Assembly (NCBI RefSeq): GCF_001278075.1
Contig: NZ_CP011340.1
Location: forward strand, 558,001 to 622,000
From: Streptomyces pristinaespiralis
Lineage (GTDB): Bacteria; Actinomycetota; Actinomycetes; Streptomycetales; Streptomycetaceae
Direction of reading: 5' to 3'
DNA length: 64,000 nucleotides
Of the stretch, positions 18,368-27,052 are shown one piece after another (within the stretch, counting starts at the first letter, position 1; the number at the start of each line of letters is the position of its first letter). A program made the position numbers and the translations under genes. The notes below the pieces were generated by a model that worked only from the letters and a program-made list of their open reading frames with translations, was not told the DNA's origin and did not search any database.

Positions 18368-19450
18368 TCATGCCCGCCCTGCCCGGCTCCGCCACAGCCG
18401 CCCCAGCAGCCCCCGTGCCGTCCCCCGCGAGCCGTGCCCGGGCCGGGAGCTCGAGGGCCTGCTCCACGGACGCGTACTCCTCGGGGGCCGCACGGCGGGG
18501 GCGGGGCGTGAGGCCGCGGCAACGGCCACGGCGGGATGCGGAACCGCACGGCGCGCGGCCGTGTGGGGAGCGAGGTCGAGTGCCGCGTGCGGTGTGCGTG
18601 GCACGTGCGGTGCGTCTGCCGTACGGGGTGCGTGTGCCGCGTAGGGCGTGTGCGGACGCGGGGCCGCGTAGGGCGTGCGCGGCACTCGACGCGGGGCCGC
18701 GGAGTGTTCGCGCGCCTCCCGCAGGGCATCGGCGAGACTCGCCCGGTGCCACAGGATCTCGTCGGGGTGGTCGGCGGTCACCAGCCGCTCCACGATCTCC
18801 CTCCCCCGGAGCGACCTCGGTGGTGCGGGCACCATGTCCGGGCGGAGGACGCCGAGGCGTGAGCGCTCGTAGGGATCGGGAACCATCTCGGCGACGCTCA
18901 CGGGATCGAGCACGGCCGCGATCGCCGCCGCGCGCCGCCATGGATCGGAACTCGCGCGCAGCAATTGGCCGAGCCGCCGCCCCCGCCAGTTACGCGGCCT
19001 CCGGTCCTCGCCGGCCGCCAGCAGCGCGCGGACCTCGGGCGGTGTCCTGCCGGTGAGCAGCACCGCGTGGTCCCGGGCGAAGTCCAGCACTTCCTCGGCG
19101 AGATAGAGCCACACCACGGCGTGGTAGCGGTTGACGTAGAACCGCACCGGTGCGAAGTGACCGGTCCGGGCCAGCCGCAGGAACCGGCCCTGGCTGATGG
19201 AGACCAGCGCCGCGCCGTCGACCGTGCCGACCGTCCGCAGCCGCTCCCGGAGAGCCGCGGGGAAGCCGCGCGCGGCACGGAGCCGGTCGATCTCCCGCCG
19301 CTCGACGCGCGGCGGCCCTCCGCCGTCGTCCCGCGCCGCACGCACCTGGCCCAGCTGGAGCGCCAGCTCCAACTCGCCCCGCTTCAGCGCCAGTTCCTGG
19401 GCGGCCCTGCCGAGTGCGAGGCTGGTCGCGGACGTCTGCCGTACTGTCAT
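18368..19450 (-). CDS. DUF6397-like Streptomyces protein, function unknown
   Basis: The 360-residue protein starts at an ATG with GGGGGAGA upstream. Its N-terminal two thirds are well ordered: RAAQELALKRGELELALQLG, a helix-turn-helix-like RVERREIDRLRAARGFP, then GRFLRLARTGHFAPVRFYVN and PRNWRGRRLGQLLR. It looks like a helical, possibly DNA-binding protein. I associate it from memory with DUF6397. The last 130 residues are Pro/Arg/His-rich and repetitive (PRTPYAAPRPHTPYAAH). It follows the second roadblock gene by 109 bases, so it may belong to the conservon transcript. Confidence 0.7.
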   Translation of the reverse strand: MTVRQTSATSLALGRAAQELALKRGELELALQLGQVRAARDDGGGPPRVERREIDRLRAARGFPAALRERLRTVGTVDGAALVSISQGRFLRLARTGHFAPVRFYVNRYHAVVWLYLAEEVLDFARDHAVLLTGRTPPEVRALLAAGEDRRPRNWRGRRLGQLLRASSDPWRRAAAIAAVLDPVSVAEMVPDPYERSRLGVLRPDMVPAPPRSLRGREIVERLVTADHPDEILWHRASLADALREAREHSAAPRRVPRTPYAAPRPHTPYAAHAPRTADAPHVPRTPHAALDLAPHTAARRAVPHPAVAVAAASRPAPAVRPPRSTRPWSRPSSSRPGHGSRGTARGLLGRLWRSRAGRA

Positions 19451-19559
19451 GCCGGTCTCCCCCGTGAGCTGTGGATACTCTCGGTGACGACCGTAGCCCG
19501 AAGCGAGGACATCCCGCCGCGGCCTGTGGACAACCTGCCCGGCCGCAGGCCGGAACGGG

Positions 19560-19964
19560 TCAGAAGGGGCTGCCCCCGGGCTGGCGCGCCTCGACGCCCA
19601 GGTGCTCGCCGACCCTGTTGACCATGAGGGTCATCTCGTACGCGACCTGGCCGACATCGGCCTCCGCGGCCGTGAGGACACACAGACAACTGCCTTCGCC
19701 GGCCGCGGTCACGAAGAGCAGCGCCTCGTCGAACTCGACCATCGTCTGGCGTGCCCGGCCGGCGCGGAAGTGGCGGCCTGACCCCCTCGCGAGGGAGTGC
19801 AGGCCCGAGGAGACTGCGGCGAGATGCTCCGCGTCCTCGCGTGCGAGACCGGTGCTTGCACCGGTCACCAGCCCGTCGTTGGACAGCACGAGTGCGTGTC
19901 TGACGTGTTCGACCCGTTTTGTCAGGTCGTCCAGCAGCCAGTCGAGTCCCTTGTCCAACGCCAT
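19560..19964 (-). CDS. Second roadblock/LC7 protein (CvnB paralogue)
   Basis: The 134-residue protein closely resembles the CvnB encoded at 22049-22471: both share DWLLDDL, VRHA(V/L)VLSNDGL, REDAEHLAAV, GRHFRAG and RQTMVE. Roadblock proteins dimerise and act as platforms or regulators for small GTPases; conservons pair CvnB with the CvnD GTPase. Here it follows cvnD by 102 bases on the same strand. Start ATG with GGAGGA 9 bases upstream. The C-terminus (EARQPGGSPF) differs from CvnB. Confidence 0.92.
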   Translation of the reverse strand: MALDKGLDWLLDDLTKRVEHVRHALVLSNDGLVTGASTGLAREDAEHLAAVSSGLHSLARGSGRHFRAGRARQTMVEFDEALLFVTAAGEGSCLCVLTAAEADVGQVAYEMTLMVNRVGEHLGVEARQPGGSPF

Positions 19965-20066
19965 GGTCGTCCGTCCTCCCCGCTCGTACGTTCCCCGTGT
20001 CCCCGCGTTCGCCCGTAAGCCTTTCGCACGGCGCGGCGCAGGGCAAGGTGCGCCGGGCGGCCGCTG

Positions 20067-20681
20067 TCACCTCGGCTCCTCGGCCGGGCCGAGGATCCGG
20101 GCCGTGTGGAAGCGTCCGGCGTACTCGACGAGACGTACGAGAACCTCCTTCCCAGAGTCGCGTTCCCGCGCGTCGCACAGCACGACGGGAGTCCCCTCGT
20201 CGAGGTCGAGAGCGCGGGAGACGTCCTCGGCCGCGAAGGTACGCGCGCCCGGGAAGCAGTTCACGGCGACCACGAACGGGATACGACGGTGCTCGAAGTA
20301 GTCCACGGCGGGGAAGCAGTCGCACAGCCGTCGCGTGTCGGCGAGGACCACCGCCCCGAGAGCGCCCTGCGAGAGCTCGTCCCACAGGAACCAGAAGCGG
20401 TCCTGGCCGGGTGTCCCGAACAGGTACAGGGACAGGCCGGACCGGATGGTGATACGGCCGAAGTCCATGGCGACGGTCGTCGTGGTCTTGCGGTCGACCC
20501 CCTCGGTGTCGTCCACGGTGCGGCCGACCTTGCTGAGCTGCTCCTCCGTGCGCAGCGGCCGGATCTCGCTCACCGCGCCGACGAGGGTGGTCTTGCCGAC
20601 GCCGAAGCCGCCGGCGACCAGGATCTTCAGCGCGAGGGCGGTGCTGTCCTCACCGGTGCCGTCCAGGATCTGGGAAACCAT
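20067..20681 (-). CDS. cvnD: Conservon GTPase CvnD (Ras-like, MglA-related)
   Basis: The 204-residue protein has the P-loop AGGFGVGKTTLVGAVSEI, the threonine-rich switch region (KTTTTVAMDFGRI), the G3-like FGTPGQDRFW and a late VVAVNCFPGA block in the N/TKxD position. These are typical of CvnD proteins, the GTP-binding output of conservons. Normally cvnD directly follows cvnC; here a GNAT gene on the other strand and about 700 bp intervene. Start ATG with GGAGAGAAG upstream. Confidence 0.93.
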   Translation of the reverse strand: MVSQILDGTGEDSTALALKILVAGGFGVGKTTLVGAVSEIRPLRTEEQLSKVGRTVDDTEGVDRKTTTTVAMDFGRITIRSGLSLYLFGTPGQDRFWFLWDELSQGALGAVVLADTRRLCDCFPAVDYFEHRRIPFVVAVNCFPGARTFAAEDVSRALDLDEGTPVVLCDARERDSGKEVLVRLVEYAGRFHTARILGPAEEPR

Positions 20682-20758
20682 CGGTCGCTTCTCTCCGGAG
20701 TGGGTGTGCGGGTGGAAAATGAATGGCCCCTGCCGACGGGGTGGACCAGGATCGGGCC

Positions 20759-21331
20759 ATGCATGTGCTCCTGGAGACCGGCCGGCTGACCCTGCGCGCC
20801 TTCACCGGCGCCGATGCCGGCGCGGTGCGCGCCGTCGTCGACGACGCCGAGGTGATGCGGTACATCAACGGCGGCCGGCCGTCCGAGCCGGACGAGGTGG
20901 AACGAGACCTCATGCCGCGTTTCCTGCACCGCTACCGCTGCTCCGGCGGTCCCGGGTTCTGGGTGGCCGAGGAGCGCGGGTCCGGCCGGTTCCTGGGCTG
21001 GTTCGTCTTCCGCCCCGAGTCCGAGGACAGCTGCCGCGAGGTCGAGCTCGGCTACCGCCTGGGACGGGCGGCTTGGGGCCGGGGACTCGCGACCGAGGGG
21101 TCGCTGGCGCTGATCCACAAGGGGTTCTCCGAGCTCGGTGTGGAGCGGGTGACCGCCAACACGATGACGGTCAACACCCGTTCGCGTCGGGTGATGGAGA
21201 AGGCGGGCCTGCGTTTCGTCCGCACCTTCTTCGAGGAGTGGCCGGAGCAGATCGAGGGCTCCGAACTGGGGGACGTCGAGTACGCGCTGACGCGGGAGGA
21301 GTGGGCCGGGGCCCGGACGCCCTCGCGCTGA
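20759..21331 (+). CDS. GNAT acetyltransferase (RimJ-like) lying inside the conservon
   Basis: The ATG at 20759 opens 190 residues starting LETGRLTLRAFTGADAGAV, the usual beginning of RimJ/RimL-type N-acetyltransferases. The acetyl-CoA loop is ELGYRLGRAAWGRGLATEGS and the end of the fold TVNTRSRRVMEKAGLRF. It could acetylate protein N-termini, antibiotics or metabolites. It runs opposite to the conservon genes on both sides and separates cvnC from cvnD. An upstream ATG at 20723 adds 12 residues with no ribosome site. Confidence 0.92.
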   Translation: MHVLLETGRLTLRAFTGADAGAVRAVVDDAEVMRYINGGRPSEPDEVERDLMPRFLHRYRCSGGPGFWVAEERGSGRFLGWFVFRPESEDSCREVELGYRLGRAAWGRGLATEGSLALIHKGFSELGVERVTANTMTVNTRSRRVMEKAGLRFVRTFFEEWPEQIEGSELGDVEYALTREEWAGARTPSR

Positions 21332-21377
21332 GGCACCGCTCGCGCCGCCCCGTGCCGCGCCCGCCCCGCCCCGGAGT

Positions 21378-22052
21378 TCACAGCGCTCTCAGTCCCTCGA
21401 TCACCTCTCTGAGGATCCGCTCGTCCGGCAGTTGCGCCGGCGGCACCGGCCGGCGGACCTTCACGTACCCCGCCTCGAGCAGGTCGCCCAGCAGCACCCG
21501 CACGACACCCACCGGCAGGTCGGCGTCGGCGGCGAGCTCGGCCACGGACTGGGTCTCGCAGCGGCACAGGGTCAGCAGCACCCGGTGCTCCGGGCCGAGC
21601 AGGGCCTCGCCGTCCGGGCCCGGTCCGTCGGTGTCCACGACGACGAGCGCGATGAGGTCGAACCGCACGTTGCTCGGTCCGGGCCTGGTGCGCCCGCCGG
21701 TCATCGCGTACGGACGGACGAGGGGGCCGGCCTCCGCGTCGTACCACTGACTACCGGTGGGCCCGGCGCCACCGGGCCCGAAACCGGTGAGCCCGGTGCC
21801 GGCCCCGTCGAGATCCGGCCCCATGCCCGCCGAACCGAAACCGGTCGGCCCGGCGCCCGCAGTACCGAAACCGGGCTCGCCGAAATCTGCCGGCCGCCCG
21901 GTGCCGTTCGGTCCGACGCCGTTCGGTCCGACGCCGTTGGGCCCGAAGCCGTTCGGCCCGGTGCCGGTCGGCCCTATGCCGTCCCCACGGGAGCCGTTGG
22001 GCCCGAAGCCGTTCGGCCCGGAGCCGTTCGGTCCGATGCCCGCGCCGCTCAT
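21378..22052 (-). CDS. cvnC: Conservon DUF742 protein CvnC with repeat-rich N-terminal extension
   Basis: Residues 103-224 form a normal DUF742 domain, beginning WYDAEAGPLVRPYAMTGGRT and continuing through the winged-helix-like part (CETQSVAELAADADLPVGVV) to GYVKVRRP. This is the full length of typical CvnC. Residues 6-100 are an extra Gly/Pro/Asn-rich tract built of GPNGxGPNG repeats. The ATG overlaps the stop of cvnB (ATGA), which argues that the extension is really translated. DUF742 proteins couple the sensor kinase to CvnB/CvnD; direct DNA binding is not established. Confidence 0.93.
   Translation of the reverse strand: MSGAGIGPNGSGPNGFGPNGSRGDGIGPTGTGPNGFGPNGVGPNGVGPNGTGRPADFGEPGFGTAGAGPTGFGSAGMGPDLDGAGTGLTGFGPGGAGPTGSQWYDAEAGPLVRPYAMTGGRTRPGPSNVRFDLIALVVVDTDGPGPDGEALLGPEHRVLLTLCRCETQSVAELAADADLPVGVVRVLLGDLLEAGYVKVRRPVPPAQLPDERILREVIEGLRAL
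21753..22037 (-). repeat. Degenerate Gly-Pro-Asn-Gly coding repeats in cvnC
   Basis: Reverse-strand units of 15-24 bp encode GPNGF, GPNGV, GPTG and GFG blocks. Nearly identical DNA recurs, for example CCGTTCGGTCCGACGCCGTT twice in tandem near 21910, so slippage is likely. Confidence 0.85.
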
Positions 22053-22471
22053 GTCGCATCGACGCGTGGCGGCGTGCGCAGGTGTTCGCCGACGCGCTTG
22101 ACGAGGCGGGCCATCTCGTAGGCGACCAGGCCGATGTCGGCGGTGGCCGAGGTGAGCACGGCGAGGCAGGAACCGTCCCCCGCGGCGGCCACGAAGAGGA
22201 AGCCGTCGTCCATCTCGACCATCGTCTGCCGTACCCCTCCGGCGCGGAAGTGCCGCCCGGCGCCCTTGGCGAGGCTGTGGAATCCGGAGGCGACGGCGGC
22301 CAGGTGTTCCGCGTCCTCGCGGCTCAGCGCGTGCGACGCGCCCACCGGCAGGCCGTCGTTGGACAGCACCACCGCGTGCCGTACCTCGCGCGCGCGCTGT
22401 ACGAGATCGTCCAGCAGCCAGTCGAGGTCGCCGAACCGGTAGTGGGCCGCGGCTGTCTCGTGCTCGGTCAT
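22049..22471 (-). CDS. cvnB: Conservon roadblock/LC7 protein CvnB
   Basis: The 140-residue protein has the roadblock fold with LDWLLDDLVQRAREVRHAVV, ALSREDAEHLAAVASGFHSL and GDGSCLAVLTSATADIGLV. It probably dimerises and contacts the CvnD GTPase. It is coupled at both ends by ATGA overlaps, to cvnA before and cvnC after. A closely related second copy lies at 19560-19964. Confidence 0.95.
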   Translation of the reverse strand: MTEHETAAAHYRFGDLDWLLDDLVQRAREVRHAVVLSNDGLPVGASHALSREDAEHLAAVASGFHSLAKGAGRHFRAGGVRQTMVEMDDGFLFVAAAGDGSCLAVLTSATADIGLVAYEMARLVKRVGEHLRTPPRVDAT

Positions 22472-25044
22472 GCGTGGTCTCCTTCGGTGCCTGGGCCGGC
22501 CGGGCCGGGCGCGCTGCCGTCGCCTCTGGTCCAGCCGTTGCGGTACGCGGTCATCCGGTCGCGGACCAGTTCGGGGGTGCGGTGCGCCGGGGTGTCGTCG
22601 GCCGCCGCCGGGACGCGGTGCTCCTGGGGCCGTGGCGCCTCGCGCAGTTGCGGCACGAGGTGGGACTGCCGCACCCGGCGCGGGAGTTCGCCGTCCCCGG
22701 TCCCGGCGGGCGTGTCCCGCAGCCGCAGTGCCCTGAGGGTGGGTGGCGCCCCCTGTCCGGGCGGGGCCCCGATCGCGGGCCGTCCGGCCCGGGCGGTGAC
22801 AGGCGCGGAGGGCGTCGCCGCAGGCGGGGTGGCCGCGGAAGCGGAGGTGGCGGGCGCTGACGAACCGGGCGCGGGCGACTCGGACGCGGGCGACTCGGAC
22901 GTCGGAAGGCCGGCGCGCGGTGCGCTGAGCGGCGGCTCCGCCTCCGTGCGGGCCGGGCGCGCACCGTCGGCGCCGGGCGGGGCGTGTTGCAGCAGATCGG
23001 TGGGCAGCAGGATCACGGCGGTGCTGCCGCCGTAGGGCGAGGCCCGGAGATGGACCTTGATGCTGTGGCGGGCGGCGAGGCGGCTGACGACGAACAGGCC
23101 GAGCCGGTCGCTGTCGAAGAGGTCGAGGGCCTCCGACTCCTCCAGCCTGCGGTTGGCGTCCGCCAGCGCGTCCTTGCCCATGCCGAGCCCGCGGTCCTCG
23201 ATCTCGAGTACGTAGCCGTTGCCCACCGGCTCGCCGGTGACCCGCACCTTGGTGTGCGGAGGGGAGAACTGGGCGGCGTTCTCGACCAGTTCCGCCATCA
23301 GGTGTGTGAGGTCGGCGACGGCGGCGCCCGTGACGGACGTCTCCGGCAGCTGTCGCACCTCGACCCGCGCGTAGTCCTCGATCTCGGACACCGCCGCCCG
23401 CACGACGGCGGTCAGGGGGACCGGCCTGCTCCAGGCCCGCCCCGGCGCGGCGCCGGACAGGATGATCAGGCTCTCCGCGTGGCGGCGCATCCGGGTGGTG
23501 AGGTGGTCGAGCCTGAACAGGTCGCCCAGTTCGCCCGGGTCGTCGGCGCGCCGCTCCATGGCGTCCAGCAGGGTGAGCTGGCGGTGGACCAGTGTCTGGC
23601 TGCGGCGGGCGAGGTTGACGAAGACGCCGGAGATGCCGTCGGCCAGTTCGGCGCGCTCCACGGCGGCGCTCAGGGCCGCGCGGTGGACGGTGCCGAGCGC
23701 CTCGGAGACCTGTCCGATCTCGTCCTCCGCCGGAGCGCCGGGCGGGGCCTCCGCCCGGATGTCTATCTGCTGGCCGGTACGCAGCCGGCGCATGGCCTGG
23801 GGCAGCTTGCGCCGGGCTATCTCCAGTGCGCTGTTGCGCAGGACGGTCAGCTCCACGACGAGGGCACGCCCGATCCGGACGGAGATGACGAGCGACGCGG
23901 CGACGGCGACGAGGCCCAGGAGCACCGCCGCACCCGCGACGGTGAAGACGCCTCCGCCCAACGGGTCGGACCGCTCGGCGGCTTCGCGGCGCGCCTGTGC
24001 GGCGATGTCGCGCATACCGTCCCCGACGACGGTGTACGCCTGGTCCCAGTCACCGGCGGCGACGGCCGTGGCGGCCCTGCGTCCCGCGGTCGCGGCCGAC
24101 AGCCGGTCCTCGGCCTCGCGCAGTGCGCGGTGGGCGGGCTGTGCGGTGAGGTCGCGCCATGCGGCACGCTCGGGTCCTCGCAGGTCGGCGACGGCCCCCT
24201 CGACGAGGGCGGTGCGCGCGGCGACGGTTCCGGTGAACGTCCGCAGCCGGCCCTCTTCGAAGGTGCCTGCGACGTGCGCGGAGGTGACGAGGGCGTCCTC
24301 GCGCGCCAGCATCTCGCCCGCCCTCGCGAACTCGAGGAGTACGCGGGCGTCGGCGCCCGGCCCGTGGTCCTGGATGCCCGCGACCGCGCCGGCGACGTCG
24401 AATGCGGCGCCGACGGTGTCGGTGTAGGTCCGATAGGCACGGTCCCAGGAGGTCTTGCCCTCGAGGACGGCGGTGCGCACGGTCCCCAGCTCTCCGGCCA
24501 GCGAGACGAACCCGCCGAGGCGCCGGGCGACGGCCTGCGGCGTTTCCCCGCCGTCGGCGACGGTGTGCGTGTCGTCGAGCCGCAGACGGCGCACCGCGTC
24601 GTCGGTCCGGCGGGCCCCGGCCTCGAGCGCGGCCGCCCGCTCCTTCGAAGGCCCGCTCAACTGGCGCAGGGCGGCACGCCGTTCGGCCTGGAGTGCGGCC
24701 ACGGCCTGGTCGACGGGCCGGCTCACCTCGTTCTCGATGCGCTGTGACCGGCTCAGCCGCGCCATGTCCTGAGCGGTGGTGACCGTGGCGAAACCCCACA
24801 GCGCCAGCAGCGAGAGGACGGGCACCATCAGCAGCGAGATGACCTTCGCGCGGACGGTCCTGGGCCGTTGGAACAGCCGCTTGCGGGAGACCGGCCAAGG
24901 GGGCTGCGGCAAAGGTGGTTCCTGTCCGGTGTGCTCGACCGCCGGCGGCCCGGCGTGGGCCCGCCGCCCACGGACCGCCGGCCCGTGCGGTGGCGGGTGC
25001 GGGAACGGCGACTCGCCGCCCGGGGTCGTACGGGATGTGCGCAT
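22468..25044 (-). CDS. cvnA: Conservon sensor histidine kinase CvnA (nitrate/nitrite-sensor type)
   Basis: The 858-residue kinase starts at an ATG with GAGGAG upstream; the frame stays open to 25533 but only with Pro/Arg/His low-complexity sequence. Order of parts: proline-rich N-terminus (1-60), transmembrane helix 67-88, extracytoplasmic helical NIT-like domain (about 90-360), transmembrane helix 365-389, HAMP linker. Then comes a dimerisation region with LDHLTTRMRRHAESL (His513 a candidate phospho-acceptor) and a HATPase domain with N-box ELVENA and G-box DRGLGMG. A disordered Pro/Ser/Ala tail covers 683-858. Conservon kinases signal to a membrane-associated CvnB-C-D complex rather than to a response regulator. 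Confidence 0.93.
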   Translation of the reverse strand: MRTSRTTPGGESPFPHPPPHGPAVRGRRAHAGPPAVEHTGQEPPLPQPPWPVSRKRLFQRPRTVRAKVISLLMVPVLSLLALWGFATVTTAQDMARLSRSQRIENEVSRPVDQAVAALQAERRAALRQLSGPSKERAAALEAGARRTDDAVRRLRLDDTHTVADGGETPQAVARRLGGFVSLAGELGTVRTAVLEGKTSWDRAYRTYTDTVGAAFDVAGAVAGIQDHGPGADARVLLEFARAGEMLAREDALVTSAHVAGTFEEGRLRTFTGTVAARTALVEGAVADLRGPERAAWRDLTAQPAHRALREAEDRLSAATAGRRAATAVAAGDWDQAYTVVGDGMRDIAAQARREAAERSDPLGGGVFTVAGAAVLLGLVAVAASLVISVRIGRALVVELTVLRNSALEIARRKLPQAMRRLRTGQQIDIRAEAPPGAPAEDEIGQVSEALGTVHRAALSAAVERAELADGISGVFVNLARRSQTLVHRQLTLLDAMERRADDPGELGDLFRLDHLTTRMRRHAESLIILSGAAPGRAWSRPVPLTAVVRAAVSEIEDYARVEVRQLPETSVTGAAVADLTHLMAELVENAAQFSPPHTKVRVTGEPVGNGYVLEIEDRGLGMGKDALADANRRLEESEALDLFDSDRLGLFVVSRLAARHSIKVHLRASPYGGSTAVILLPTDLLQHAPPGADGARPARTEAEPPLSAPRAGLPTSESPASESPAPGSSAPATSASAATPPAATPSAPVTARAGRPAIGAPPGQGAPPTLRALRLRDTPAGTGDGELPRRVRQSHLVPQLREAPRPQEHRVPAAADDTPAHRTPELVRDRMTAYRNGWTRGDGSAPGPAGPGTEGDHA

Positions 25045-25098
25045 GGGCTCCTCGTTCCGGATACGTGCTGGGCGCGGCAGCGTCGCCCGGACCGGCTG

Positions 25099-25229
25099 GG
25101 CGGTGGCAGTGGGCGTGGCGGGCGTGGTGCGTGCGGTGGAAGCGCCCGGCCCGGCGGGGCGGTGGCAGTGGGCGTGATGGACGTGGCGCTTGCGGTGGAC
25201 AGGACGACTAGGCGGTGGCAGTGGGCGTG
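25099..25229. repeat. Three direct copies of a 19-mer between the MHYT gene and cvnA
   Basis: GGCGGTGGCAGTGGGCGTG occurs at 25099, 25158 and 25211. Copies one and three are also followed by GTGCGTGCGGTGGA. Copy three forms the end of the MHYT gene, so the others look like duplications of its 3' end that extended into the spacer. Confidence 0.85.
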
Positions 25230-26044
25230 GTGCGTGCGGTGGACGGGCCCGGACCGTTGGACGGGGTGGTCGCGACGGGAGCGGTCGGCTCCATCCGCTG
25301 GGCCGAGGTGTAGGCGGCGTGTTCACCCGCGGTCGGGGAGAGCGCGACGAAGGCGGACGTGACGAAGAGGTACGAGCCGAGGCCGACGGCGAGGGGGAAG
25401 ATGAACTGCATCGCCGTCGCTCCCGGCAGGCTCCCCTCGGCCGGGGAGACGTCCACGCCGACGGCGAGCATGCCGGTGTAGTGCATGCTGCTGACGGCCG
25501 CGCCCATGACGAGCGACGCGAAGGCCACGGCAATCGCGGACCTGATGTTCAGCGCCGCCCAGAGCGCCGCGGTCGCGGCGACGACGGCGATGGCGACGGA
25601 CAGGGCGACGAGGAGCGGGTCGTAGTGCACGGTGCCGTGCAGCCGCAGGGCCGCCATGCCCAGGTAGTGCATGCTGGCGACGCCGAGCCCCGTGGCGAGG
25701 CCGCCGATCAGCAGGGCCGGGGTCCGGTTGCGGCCGTAGCCGACGCAGAAGACACCGGCGCCGACGACGAGCATGGCGACGACGAGACTCAGGATCGTCA
25801 GCGGCACGTTGTAGCGGATGTCGGTGCCGCGCACGGCGAAGCCGAGCATGGCGACGAAGTGCATCGTCCAGATTCCGGTGCCGATGGCGGACGCGGCGGT
25901 GATCAGCCAGTTGCGCCGGGATCGGCCGGTGGCGGAGAGGGCGCGCACGGTGCAGCGCAGCCCCAGGGCGGCGCCGATGACAGCCATCAGGTACGACAGC
26001 GCGGGGGTGAGCAGGCCGTAGGCCGCGTGGTCCAGGTGTCCCAT
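25208..26044 (-). CDS. MHYT-domain integral membrane sensor protein
   Basis: The 278-residue protein consists mainly of seven or so transmembrane helices carrying three MHYT-type motifs: MHFVAML, MHYLGM and MHYTGM. These conserved His/Met residues are thought to bind copper and sense oxygen, CO or NO. No GGDEF, EAL or kinase domain follows; the C-terminus is a short Ser/Thr/Pro tail. It lies 163 bases upstream of cvnA on the same strand, so a role as an accessory sensor for the conservon is plausible. Start ATG at 26044. Confidence 0.92.
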   Translation of the reverse strand: MGHLDHAAYGLLTPALSYLMAVIGAALGLRCTVRALSATGRSRRNWLITAASAIGTGIWTMHFVAMLGFAVRGTDIRYNVPLTILSLVVAMLVVGAGVFCVGYGRNRTPALLIGGLATGLGVASMHYLGMAALRLHGTVHYDPLLVALSVAIAVVAATAALWAALNIRSAIAVAFASLVMGAAVSSMHYTGMLAVGVDVSPAEGSLPGATAMQFIFPLAVGLGSYLFVTSAFVALSPTAGEHAAYTSAQRMEPTAPVATTPSNGPGPSTARTTPTATA

Positions 26045-26263
26045 GGCTCAGGGACGCTAGCCCCGAGGGGGGCGCGCGTCGGGGGCTCAGTTCGAAAGCT
26101 GTTGGAATATGACAGGTAGATGTTTCTGAACGATCGTGCCGCGCTCGAACGTGTGCGCAGTACGGTCATGTGCCGCGCGGCGGATCGTGCGGGCGGAAGC
26201 ACGGCGGAGGCGGACGCCGTCCATGAGGGCGGTGCGGCCGCCGCCGTGACGGACCGGCCCCGT

Positions 26264-26911
26264 ATGGCGGATCATGGGTCCATGGCCGCCGACCGCGCAG
26301 AGCATGACCACACCCGGGTCCAGGAGTTCTTCGGCGTCCGGGCCGCCGACTGGGACAGCCGCTTCCCCGACGACGGGCCCGCCTATGCCGCCGCCGTCGG
26401 GGAGACGGGGCTGCGCCCCGGGGACGCGGTGCTCGACGCGGGCTGCGGCACGGGGCGTGCCCTTGAACCGCTGCGGGCCGCCGTGGGACCCACCGGCACT
26501 GTGATCGGCATCGACCTGACCCCGGAGATGCTGCACCGGGCCCGGCTCGCCGGGCGTGACCGCAACGGCCGGCTGCTGCTCGCCGACGTGTCCCGGCTGC
26601 CCCTGTCCGACCGCTCGCTCGACGCGGTCTTCGGAGCGGGGCTGATCTCCCACCTGCCGGATCCCGCCGAGAACCTGCGGGAACTCGCCCGCGTCGTACG
26701 GCCGGGCGGACGGCTCGCCCTGTTCCACCCCGTGGGCCGGGCCGCCCTGGCCGCGCGCCAGGGCCGCCGGATCACTGACGACGACCTGCGGGCCGAGCCC
26801 AACCTGCGTCCACTGCTGGACGGTTCGGGTTGGCGGCTGACGTCCTACGTCGACGAGGACGACCGCTTCCTCGCGCTGGCGGTACGTCAGGAGACCCTGC
26901 CGGCCGACTGA
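26264..26911 (+). CDS. SAM-dependent methyltransferase, class I
   Basis: The core contains motif I VLDAGCGTGRALEPL, the acidic loop GIDLTPEMLHRAR, LLLADVSRLPLSDRSLDAVF and the post-motif LRELARVVRPGGRLALFHP, all typical of the UbiE/Methyltransf_11 group. About 215 residues are expected from the ATG at 26264; an ATG at 26282 is equally possible, and no strong ribosome site separates them. The substrate is unknown. It diverges from the MHYT gene across a 219-bp spacer. Confidence 0.88.
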   Translation: MADHGSMAADRAEHDHTRVQEFFGVRAADWDSRFPDDGPAYAAAVGETGLRPGDAVLDAGCGTGRALEPLRAAVGPTGTVIGIDLTPEMLHRARLAGRDRNGRLLLADVSRLPLSDRSLDAVFGAGLISHLPDPAENLRELARVVRPGGRLALFHPVGRAALAARQGRRITDDDLRAEPNLRPLLDGSGWRLTSYVDEDDRFLALAVRQETLPAD

Positions 26912-27052
26912 TCGGGCGGCGCGTCATCATGCGTCCGGAGCCGACCGGGCAGGCGCGGCCCGAAGCGCTCCCGTCCCCGTTCGAACGGGGTGCGGCGGTG
27001 GAACACTTGAACTGACCGGCGGCGTCCCGCCGCCCCGGAGAAGGTGGTCACC

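Noticed and set aside
25045..25533. N-terminal extension of cvnA
   Set aside because: It overlaps the MHYT gene, is Pro/Arg/His-rich low complexity, and the ATG at 25044 has its own GAGGAG.
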